Below are positions 49,001 to 61,000 of a DNA stretch of 64,000 nucleotides, piece after piece. The translations under genes and the position numbers were made by a program. Positions within the stretch are counted from its first letter, which is position 1; each line of letters starts with the position of its first letter. Source of the DNA: Karalla daura. Taxonomy: Eukaryota > Chordata > Actinopteri > Chaetodontiformes > Leiognathidae. The notes beneath the pieces are model-generated. The model was not told where the DNA came from. It saw only the letters and a list, made by a program, of their open reading frames with translations, and did no database searches. The stretch spans positions 3,473,001-3,537,000 of the forward strand of contig CM055188.1 in the NCBI GenBank assembly GCA_029224185.1, given 5' to 3'.

Positions 49001-52000
49001 GTGGTGTCCTTCAGCCTGACGTACTGTGGTCTGTCAGTGAGGCAGTCGGAGATGCAGTCTACCAGGTGGGGGTCCACACCCATCCTGCTTAGTTTGTCCT
49101 GGAGTATGGGGGGCTGGATTGTCTTAAAGGCACTAGAGAAGTCCAAGAAAAGAATCCTTGCTGTTCCGCTTCCCTTATCCAGATAGGAGTGGGCTCGGTT
49201 TAGCAGGGAGATGGCATTCTCCACACTAACTGGGTCCTGGGTGTGTTGAACCTGGGGTCTGAGGAAGCTGAGGAAGAGCCACTCCAGCATCCTCATAAGA
49301 TATGACGTGGAGCCACCAGCCGGAAGTCATTCAGCTCGCTGGACTGGTTCTTCTTGAACTGGAATGATGCATGATGTCTTCCAGAGGGAGGAGCTACAGG
49401 TCTTCAGAAGTCGTGGACACACTTTCTCTGTGCCTGCTGCTTTCCTGGGCCAAAGCTTCCTCAGCTGTCCTCTGACCTTGTCTGTGGGTTTGGCAGTTTG
49501 GCAGACGTTGTATTGAGATGAAGGAGGCGAGGGGCAGCAGGAGTGTTTCACCTCCTCCTGTGCTGCTTTCATGGCCTCGCTGTCTCTGCTCCTGAAAGCA
49601 GCCTTCTTCCAGTTGAGGATAGCTTTGACTTCCCACATTACCCATTACTTGTTGTTAGGGTAACAGTGGACAGTCTTGACAGGGGGGACCACATCTGTGC
49701 AGAAGTTCAGGTACTTGTTAGACAGTGCATCATTCCTTCTATGTCTTCATCATGCGGCCACATCCTAGACCAGGGGTAGGCAACCTGTTCCACAAAGAGC
49801 CGCTGTGGCTGCAGGTGTTTGTTCCAACCAGGCAGCAGCACACCTGATTTGGCTTATACAATCAACTAATCTGAGTCTTTTCTTTCTCCAAACATTTGAT
49901 TGGTCAATCTGTGTATGGACAGGTTGGAACAAACACCTGCAGCCACAGCGGCTCTTTGTGGAACAGGTTGCCTACCCCTGTCCTAGACCATGGTGATATG
50001 ACAGTTTCTTGGGGCACTCTCCATCTCAGGGGACCACTTCCTGATGGATCGAGTTGTCACCATCTTCTTTCGAACCGGGGGGTGTACAGTGGCTGGAGAT
50101 GCACCAGGTTGTGATCAGACTTCCCGAGTGAGGAAAAGAGAGCTGCGGTCATTCCCCCACTGTCCTCCTTATAAACTAATTCCCTCATTGAACTCCAACC
50201 TCTTTTCCTCTCTGATCATTTCTGTAAAGCATTCTTCTGATCTCACAAAGGGAGGTTTTTCAAAACATCCTCAACAACATTTTCAAAATCTGTTGCGTCA
50301 GACACCTCAGTCAGTCAGTGACTCAAGTCTTGTCCATCTAATCCTACGTTACAGTACATTTTTATTTTTTGATGAGAGCTCAACCCTTGCTCATTAAATA
50401 TGGCTCTCATCCCACCATCCAAATCATCCTCCATTTCTTTGATTGACCATGATGGTCAAGTCAGATGATTGAGCTGATGTGAAACATTTTTTGTGCCTTC
50501 TTGAAAGTTATTTTGGGACCAACCACCTGATGAGATTCCCTGTCAAAGCGTTGGAGTGGAACCTAGGTTGATTGAGTTGACAATCCACCAGGCTACTAAA
50601 ATAACTCAAATGCAGAGGAAACTTAAGGTACAGATTCAGGTTCAGACAGTCTCCCCAGGGTTACACCACGACGATTCAGTAACAGACAGAGGACAGAACT
50701 TAAATAACGTAATCACAATTGACAACAGGTGGTAGGAGACATGATGCTGAACACAATGAAAAGGAGAGGAACAGGTGTGCATGGCAAACAAAAACTACAC
50801 AAAGAGGAAAAATGGTGACTACTAGTGTCCAACCCCTGATACAAAGGTATGAGAGCAGAAGAGCAAAAGTAAGATAATTCTGTCCATCTGCTTCTTTAGA
50901 GCCTGATGCTTCTGCTTTAAAGTGTTTTTTTGGCTGTTTTTTATCAGCCAACAGTTTCAGATTTTTTTTCTGCCTCTTCAGTTTTTAAAATTGCAGAGTC
51001 AGAGGGATGTTTCCTTTTTGAAGGTTTAAAGGGCTCTTGCAAAGCATCTGCTGCTGAATGCCACTCCTGAATGCTGTCACCCTTCAGGTGAAGTCCCCCA
51101 AATAGTTACAAAACTCTATGGGTGTCCAAGATTTAGTCATAGATCGAGCAACAATGAAATTCTGAAACCACATTTTTTACATTGTTACGATGCATGGGGA
51201 GGAATGAAAGGGAATCTGAATTTGAGCTTTCAATTGGGTTCAACAAAACCAAGGATTTTACCTTTTAATACCAGGTAACTGTCAAATCTTTTTGCATCTT
51301 TTCAGCACAGTCAGGACCATAAAATACCGTCTTGTCACTGCTTTTGCATGCACTACAAAGGGGACATGCTTGCTGTTTTTGCCTACAAATATTTCAAAAT
51401 CTCTCCGCAGGTGCATTTTGGTACCATACAGCAATGTGTGGCACAGTCTGACATCACAGTGACTTGGTTGTACAGTTTGCATCGTTGAACACTTCCGTGG
51501 AGCAGACGGGGTCATTGCACTCTGTGCAGTAACCTTTACAGAAGTGGGTATGGAGTACTTATATGTTTTTGTGGCAAACTCTAAAAGGCTTTCAGATATT
51601 TTATTTCCCATAGAAGTGATTTTGAAACAGAGGCTTGGAGCAAGCAATTTTGTCTCAAAATGTGTGAAGAGCTCACTGTGATATATACTGTAAAACACGG
51701 CAATGTTGCAGTTTACTCCCCATGTCACAGCAATCAGAAATGGAGGGATAAAAAACATGAGCTAGACTGATGGCGAATGATGTCTATGTTGTTTACAACA
51801 AATAAGTAGGGTTTCTTTTGTTAATTATTTCACAGTCTAAAATGTTCTTCAGCTTACTTTTGGCATCCCCCCTGGGGTTCTGCATCATCTGAACAATTTT
51901 GAACAATTTCTGAACAATGTTCCCATCTGCAGCAATGGTATTTAGTCAAACTGCACTATCAGATCAAGCAATTTTCTCACCCCAATATTTTTACCCCAAT

Positions 52001-55000
52001 CGTCTGCAGTAACCGAAACGTGATTGTCTACATTTTCAGCCACCACCTCCAGCTGTATTACATCATTAAGCCAAGCTTGCTGTTTCGCATTATCAACAAA
52101 TGGATGAATAATCAACATTACATGTATAAAATGTTGCGATTTTGGGCACATTTCTCAGAGTAGGAATAGCCAATCGTTGCTGAGAACTCTGCAGCTCATT
52201 CAGAACGCGGCAGCCTGTGTCCTGACTTAAACTAGAAAGAGAGATCGTATCTCTCCTGTTCTGGCCTCATTGCACTGGCATCCTGTACCTTTCAGGATCC
52301 AGTTCAAAATCCTTCTCCTTGTCTATAAAGGTCTTCATGGTCTGGCCCCCTCTTATATCTCAGACCTGATAAAACCCTATTGCCCCACTAGGACACTTCG
52401 TTCTCTGAATACAGGCCTACTTGTGGTTCCAAGAATCTCTAAGTCTAGATGTGGAGCCAGAGCCTTCAGCTACCAAGGCCCTCTGTTATGGAAGCATCTA
52501 CCAGTTTCAGTCCTGGAGGCAGACACCCTCTCTACCTTTAAGAGTAGGTTAAAAACCCTCCTTTTTGACAGAGCCTACAGATAAATCCAAGATAAGCTGC
52601 TATAGGTTGAGTCTGCTGGGGGTCCCTAGCACATTGAGCTCTATCTTCTCTGCCTTCTCTGTGGGTGTGTTCCATCTAGCTTCTCTCTCTCCTCTTGGCC
52701 TCTCCCCGTCTGCCTTCCATCTCCTCCTCTTCCTCCCTCTCCTCCTCCACCACTCCTTCCTCCCCTTTTATTTTTTAATTTTTCATCTTAATTTTTTATT
52801 CTTAATTTTTTATGTTTTAATTTTTTTTCTTTATTTAATTTTTAATTTTTAATTTCATCTATTTTTTTATTATTTTTATTTATTCCCTCCTGGGTTCCAT
52901 TAACACTGAGCTGGATCTAGGATGCCATCCCTCTACCTGGCTCTTCTCACTGCGGTTCCGCCTGCCCTCTACTCTGGACTGATTCAATTCATTGATTCAT
53001 TTCTATCCTGAACTGTTAGCCGTCAGTACTGTTTTGCTTGTGCCCGCCTGTCCGTCCTGGGTGAGGACTCCCTCCTTTGTCTCTCAACCTGAGATTTCTC
53101 CCCTTTTTTCCCTGTCTGGGTTTTTCTTGGGAGTTGTTCCTCAGCCTTTGCGAGGGTCTAAGGACAGGGGGTTTTTCACCATGTACACATTGTTGCTCTC
53201 CTGGTAAAGTTCCCTGAGATAACAGCTGTTATGAAATGGCACTTAAAACAAATGAAGTTGAGTTGAGTTGAGCAAATGTTTTCCTCATGCTCATTGTTTT
53301 AAAGCGCTCATGCTTGGTTCTTGTAGTTTGTCTGCTCCTTCTATAGGTCTCAACCTGCTCTGGAATATGGAGAGAAGGCCTCCTTAACCCCTGATCACTT
53401 TGTGAAGGGAGATGTGGGTGGAGGCGTTTAATTCAAGTTCAGTTTCTGTAAAGTGTAAAAGCTTGTAACCATTTTGCTGTGTTGTGTTAAAAATTCTAAG
53501 AGCGTCCTCTATAGCCTGCAAGGGGTTGCGGAGAAAGAGTACTGGAAAGTGCTCCAACCGGAGACTCCATCGTTCTGCTTCAACTACTTCAACGCTCATG
53601 TGGGCAATGACAGTATAACCTGGAGGGGCGTGATCGGGAGGAATGCCCCCCTCTGATCTGAACCCGAGCGGCATTCTGTTACTTGACTTCTGTGCCAGTA
53701 ACAGTTTGTACATAATGAACACCATGTTCATGCACAAGGGTGTCCATTAGTGCACATGGCACCAGGACAGGAGGTCTTCAACTCCCACCTCCGGGAGAGC
53801 TTTGACCAGATCCCGAGGGAGGCTGGGGACATGGAGTACAAGAGGACCATGTTCTCCACTTCCATTGCACACTCACCGACCACTTTATTAGGTACACCAT
53901 GCTAGTAACGGGTTGGACCCCCTTTTGCCTCAATTCTTCGTGGCATAGATTCAACAAGGTGCTGGAAGCATTCCTCAGAGAGTTTAGTCCATATTGACAT
54001 GATGGCATCACACAGTTGGCGCAGATTTGTCGGCTGCACATCCATGACGCGAATCTCCCGTTCCACCACATCCCAAAGATGCTCTATTGGATTGAGATCT
54101 GGTGACTGTGGAGGCCATTTGAGTACAGTGAACTCATTGTCATGTCCAAGAAACCAGTCTGAGATGATTCCAGCTTTATGACATGGCGCATTATCCTGCT
54201 GAAAGTAGTCATCAGAAGTTGGGTACATTGTGGTCATAAAGGGATGGACATGGTCAGCAACAATACTCAGGTAGGCTGTGGCATTGCAGCGATGCTCAAT
54301 TGGTACCAAGGGGCCCAAAGAGTGCCAAGAAAATATTCCCCACACCATTGCACCACCACCACCAGCCTGAACCGTTGATACAAGGCAGGATGAATCCATG
54401 CTTTCATGTTGTTGACGCCAAATTCTGACCCTACCATCCGAATGTTGCAGCAGAAATCGAGACTCATCAGACCAGGCAACATTTTTCCAATCTTCTATTG
54501 TCCAATTTCGATGAGCTTGTGCAAATTGTTTCCTGTTCTTAGCTGAAAGGAGTGGCACCCGGCGTGGTCTTCTGCTGCTGTAGCCCATCTGCCTCAGAGT
54601 TCGACGTACTGTGCGTTCAGAGATGCTCTTCTGCCTACCTTGGTTGTAACAGGTGGTTATTTGAGTCACTGTTGCCTTTCTATCAGCTCGAACCAGTCTG
54701 GCCACTCTCTTCTGACCTCTGGCATCAACAAGGCATTTCCGCCCACAGAACTGCCGCTCACTGGATATTTTTTCGTTTTCGGACCATTCTCTGTAAACCC
54801 TAGAGATAGTTGTGCGTGAAAATCCCAGTAGATCAGCAGTTTCTGAAATACTCAGACCAGCCCTTCTGGCACCAACAACCATGCCACGTTCAAAGTCACT
54901 CAAATCACCTTTCTTCCCCATACTGATGCTCGGTTTGAACAGCAGGAGATTGTCTTGACCATGTCTACATGCCTAAATGCACTGAGTTGCCGCCATGTGA

Positions 55001-58000
55001 TTGGCTGATTAGAAATTAAGTGTTAACGAGCAGTTGGTACAGGTGTACCTAATAAAGTGGCCGGTGAGTGTAGATGCGGCTGTTCAAAGTTGTGGCTGTA
55101 AGACCTCCGGTGCCTGTCGCGGCGGAAATCCCAGAACACGATGGTGGACACCGGAAGTAAGGGATGGCGTCAAGCTGAAGAAGGAGTCCGACCGAGCCTG
55201 GTTGGCTCGGGGGACTCCTGAGACAGCCGACGGGTACCAACAGGCCAAACGGGTGGCAGCTCGAGCAGTCAAGCCTGAGTATCCCTCGAGCCAGGACCTC
55301 CAGCATGCACTGGGGCGGTTTGCAGCCGAGCGTGAAGCAGCTGGGATGAGAATCAGCACATCCCATACGGATGCTGGAAGCCGTCCCATACGGACCCGGA
55401 CCTACAGCCAAAACAGAAGGTTATGATTTAAAACCTGACGGGGCGCTTCGATTTTAACCGGTGCAGCTTTTGTAGTCTTTACGGTAGTAGTTTTACGGAT
55501 GAGGAAACGCACAGACCAATTGCATGCGAGTTAAGCCCTCCCACGTGATACTACTCAGCCAATCAAGTCTGTGCATTCCAGGCGGTAAACATTGTGACTA
55601 TACAGTACAGATGAGGAGAGAGTTAGAGGTAGAAAAGACGGTTGAAAGAAAAAGAAAGATAGCGATACAGGTAGAACGACGACTGAGCCGGAGAAGGTTG
55701 AGAAACAGAGGAGTGAGACGGAGAAAGGGAGAGAAACAGACGACTGTGACGGAAGAAGGGAGAGAAACAGAGGAGTGAGACGGAGGAAGGGAGAAAAGCA
55801 GAGACGTGAGACGGAGAAAGGGAGAGAAACAGACGACTGCGACGGAGGAAGGGAGAAAAACAGACGTGAGACGGAGAAAGAGAGAGAAACAGACGGCTGC
55901 GACGGAGAAAGGGAGAGAAACAGACGACTGTGACGGAAGAAGGGAGAGAAACAGAGGAGTGAGACGGAGGAAGGGAGAAAAGCAGAGACGTGAGACGGAG
56001 AAAGGGAGAGAAACAGACGACTGCGACGGAGGAAGGGAGAAAAACAGACGTGAGACGGAGAAAGAGAGAGAAACAGACGGCTGCGACGGAGAAAGGGAGA
56101 GAAACAGAGGAGTGAGACGGAGGAAGGGAGAAAAACAGAGACGTGAGACAGAGAAAGGGAGAGAAACAGACGTGAGACGGAGAAAGGGAGAGAAACAGAG
56201 GAGTGAGACGAAGAAAGGGAGAGAAAAATGGTGGTCTCCAAAAAAAGGAAAGTGGACAGTGAAAATCGAGCATTTAATCCGGAATGGACAGACTCATTTC
56301 TTTTCATACTTCCCACTGGAAGCACTAAACCAATGTGTCTGATATGTTCAGAAACCGTGGCACTTATTAAAAGTGCCAATGTAAAACGCCATTATGAAAC
56401 AAAACATAAAGCTTTTGAACAAACATACCCACTCAAAACTGAAGCGAGATCACAGAAAATTAGTGGTCTCAGAGCGCAATATGACCAGTCCACCAGGATC
56501 CTGAGCCACACGTTCACTGCCCAACAGCGTGCTCATGAGCGTTCCCTCAGAGTTGCTTGGATTTTGGGTCAACATAAAAAGCCATTTACTGATGGAGGGG
56601 TTGTCAAAGAATGCATGAGTGCAGTAGCTGAAACACTACTTGAGGAAAAACAAAAACAAGAGCTTTGTGATAAGATAAAGCAAATACCCATGTCAGCATC
56701 ATCTGCCACAAAAAAAGGTGAAATATTAACTCAGGATGTGCTAACCCAGCTAGATGAAGCCATGCATAAGGCACCATGTGTAGGCTTAGCTGTGGATGAG
56801 TCCACTGACGTGTGTGACAATGCTCAGCTGTTAGTGTATGTCAGGTTTTTCAACACAGACCAGAAAGTGGTTTCAATAACCACAGATGGAGCCCCTGCTA
56901 TGATAGGGAGAGAGAAAGGAGCTGTAGCAAGACTGAAAGAGGACAATCCTGAGCTCATAGCTTACCATTGCATCATTCATCAATCTGTCCTCTGCACCTC
57001 CCTGTCAGATGAGTATGCTGAGGTGATGAATACAATGATGAAAATGATCAATTTTCTCAGGGCATCCTCTTCCTACCAGCATCGCATGCTTAGGGAATTC
57101 CTCAGAGAGGTTGATGCCAATGCTGATGATCTTTTGCTGCACAACAATGTGAGGTGGCTCAGCAAAGGCGGGGTGTTGGAGCGCTTTTGGTCCATCAGGA
57201 GGGAAGTAGCAGCTTTCTTGGCAGAGCTAAGAAGTCAGAAGGCAACACAGTTTTCTCTCTTTTTAGAAAATGAGAAACAGATGGATATTGTGGCCTTTTT
57301 GGTTGATATCACTTCACATCTGAATGAACTGAATTTGAGGCTACAGGGCAAGGACAATTCAATTTGTGAACTGATGACAGCTGTCCGCTCCTTTCAGAGG
57401 AAACTTGAGGTGTTCAAGGAAGACCTGCAGGGAGACTGCACACTTCCCAGCAGTGCAGGAACAGGTTCAGGGACAGAGAGATGTGTCTCCTTTTGTTGGC
57501 TTTATTGATAAGCTGATTGTAAACTTCAGCAACCGTTTTGACAGCTTCAGTTTTGGACAGCAGCTCACCATGTTCATTCAGAACCCATTTCTCATCACAG
57601 ATGTCAGGGGGTTCTCAAAGGAAGTCACACAGCACTTTAAATGGGTAAATGCTGGGCCTCTCCAGATGCAACTGGTTGATCTCCAAGCAGATGTGGTCCT
57701 GAAAGATCAGTTTGCAAGAACTGGCCCTTCCACTTTCTGGCTTCAAATGGTCTCTGAGCCAGCTTTCCCAGGTCTGAGGAAAGTAGCCCTATACATCTTG
57801 ACCATGTTTGGCTCCACATACAACTGCGAGGCAGCTTTCTCCACAATGAACATAATCAAAACTAAATATCGTTCCAGGCTCACCAATGAGCACCTCCACA
57901 TGTGTATGAGAATGGCCCTGACTCCATTCAAGCCCAGATTTAAAATTCTGTCAGGACAAGCTAGAGCTCAACTCTCTCACTAAGCAAAAAAGTGGGGGAG

Positions 58001-61000
58001 TGGGATATAAGAGGGGAAGACTGTTCAATTGTTTAGATGTGTTGAGATTTATTATCTGTAAAATTGGTTGAGACTGTTGAGTCAAGATGTGAAACAGAAA
58101 AAGGGAAATTCAAGCTTTTGCTCCCTTTATTTTATTTTTCTGAAGTTCAGCACTTTATTTGAACATGCACTATTTTCACATTTCTTTTATTTTCTCTTAT
58201 TTTGAAATGCAGCCCTACTTTTAGTCAGTCACTGAGAGAACATTATACATATCTGCAGTCATACATATATGTTCAGTTCTATGTTACGTGACAATAAATA
58301 TTGTCAAAAAGTTGAATTGAATTGAATTCATTTTATTTGACAGTCAGGTATTGATTACATGCAGATGTTGATACAACTACTAGGCTACTTAAATATATAT
58401 CACACCAAATCGTTAGACATTATTATCTTCCGGACCTTTGCTTCAAGAAATGTTCTCTAACTGGACCTCTTTCAATTTTAGTTGAATACCCCTGGTGTAG
58501 TAGGTCGTTGTAGTTTTCAACCAGTCTCTGTTCTTTTTCTAAGATCCAAACTGATTTCCTTCATTTTCGGCATGGTGCTTGCTAATAATTTTTTCGTCAA
58601 CTGTATTTCTAACTCAAGAGGGACTTGGTCTGAAGGCTCAAAAGTCTTAATCCATTATCTAAACAAAATTGCAGTGTATTGCATTTTTTCACACAGGGCT
58701 GAAAAGGAGGACATAAAAATCTGTACTACATTACAAAATAACTGCAGGGTCATCAGATGATGCTTATCGGTGCAGGGTCTTCTGCATCTCCAGTGTTGAC
58801 TGAACAGTGAATGAAGAGCACTCTGCATGGTTCTGTTTAATCTCTGCCCAGTCTCAGTAAACAAAGGATATTATATGTTTAAAAATGTATATACTTCAAG
58901 ATTTTTAAATGAAACACACACACACATGCATACGATTGAACAATGTCCTAACATTGTCTGCCTTTCCCCTGGCTGCGGGATGAGGGAAACAGCAGCAAGG
59001 GGAGACGATAGAGCCACACACCCTCCTGAACTCGCTACACCAGTAGAATTGAGCACTCAAAACTCCATTGACTATGTGGCAACTTTTGGCCATAAAGAAG
59101 AGGATGCAGGAGTTTGTTTACATCGACAAATATGGACGCTGCTTCATGTGTACACCTTTAATTCATTAAAATCAAATTTTCAACTGAACGGTGCTTTGCA
59201 CAGGCTGTCCTGAATGTGGCCCTAACTCACCCCAAATAATCAAAATCAAAACATGAAAATATGAAAATAAAAAAGTTTGGCTACGTCTGTGCCCCGACAG
59301 CCACCCCCAATCTCTGCGCCTTCAAGAGCAGCCTGCAAGGTAATGTTCCTCTCGGGCCTGCCAGAGGCAGAGTACATCTTGTATAAAAAGATGTAGGTGG
59401 TCCCAAAAGAGGACAATATCATTCAATCCAATATCCTAAATATATATTTTTTTATATTATTTACATGCCACAATACCCGGGATTCTCGGTGTCATGACAG
59501 GACCCATATCTTTGGGAAAACCTAGAACTTTCATGTTTTTACTGTACATGAATTCTCTGCGATGATAAGAGGTTTTCCAGGTCATCAGATGGACATACAG
59601 AATGCTGCTGTAGTGGAGTAGTTCGGTTGTGTATTTTTGTGTTGTATGTAATTTTTTTCTGTTGGTCTTCCATTTAATAGCTGTCCACCACTATGCACTG
59701 GAGTATAAGGGGATATGGATGGTAGTGCTAGCCACTCAGTCCTATCAGACATCTCTGGCCGGAGTATTCTGTGTGTTCTTAAGCCTCACTTTCACAACAT
59801 GCATATCTGGTCCAGCTCTGCTCCGCTTTGAGTCTGCTCTGGGCTTAGCTTCGGGCGACAGGTGAGCTGCAGCTCCACTAGACAGTGGCAATGAATGAGG
59901 ACCCACAAAAGTTTGCAAATCTGGTTTGTGCTGAATTGCTGTGCTGGGCTCCCACTGTGGTCCGGCATCCGGCAAAATCCGGCTATGTTCAGCTCCTGAG
60001 GATCCTGCGTGGTGAAACTAACCAACTAAATATACAGCTATGACCACCACATGTGAAAAAAAGTCCATTCATTCCCATAATAGCCCAGTAACGCGAAGCA
60101 TGACGCCGCTACAGTGTCATTGGAGAACCGAGGATCCTCTGCCTGGAAGTGTTTTTCTCACAATTTTTATACTTTGTCCTGTGAATATATCCACTGACAT
60201 GTTAAACAAGGCCAATATTTGAAATACCTGGCTAAACATCTACGTAAATCATATGAATTTATACTAAAACAATGATAATAATGGATAAATTGGATTTCAA
60301 AAGACTGTTTTATCTGCTCAGGACCCGCCCCCGCCGCTAGTGTGCGGCGTGTTACCAGGGAAAAGAATGGACAGCGTTGCTTGTGTGTGTGTGTGTTTGT
60401 GTGTGAGAGAGACAGAGCGAAAATTACTGGCATTTGCTCACCTGTGGTATCCACACTTCCTCCCTGCCTTCTGTAGTCTCACAGTGACACTTTTTTAAGT
60501 ATTTCTTTTAATAACATCTTTAACATTTCTCAATACAAACACATCCGTATCATGCATGTGCGCAACAAACTCTGTACCCGGACACACGATTGATACCCCA
60601 CATAAAAAAAACTTTTAATAAAACAATTGTTTGAAGCAGAGGATTCAAGTGGAAATCGTACCTTCATCAAAGTTACGATTTCCATAGGTTATAGTTCATC
60701 ATCAGTTGATACATCTTAGTGCATGTTATTCTTATGCCGCTCGCAATTTTGCAGCTTGATGCATATATGGGGACCACGCTCCTAATACCCACTAGTAATA
60801 TGGCGGCGAGATTGATGTATTTGGTTTTGCTTTATATTTCTGCCCGCATCTTTCCTTCCTTATATTCTCCTTTTATTCCTTCAGTGAGTGGACACGATCT
60901 TTCGTTTGTTAGTTCTTACAAATAAAAAAATCAAAGTCAAAAACACAGAAAGTGGTTTACTATTTGCAGGAATCGACACTGATGTAGCATCCGAGGTGTA

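Noticed and set aside
51282..51758. 158-residue minus-strand frame
   Set aside because: No recognisable domain, no supporting splice or neighbour context; it may be a chance frame or a remnant of an unidentified element.
55555..56379. 274-residue and 216-residue minus-strand frames and a 178-residue plus-strand frame through the minisatellite
   Set aside because: They are low-complexity translations of a 31-bp repeat, with no domain and open on several frames at once.
58827..59213. 128-residue plus-strand frame
   Set aside because: No domain; lies in intronic sequence with a CA-run.
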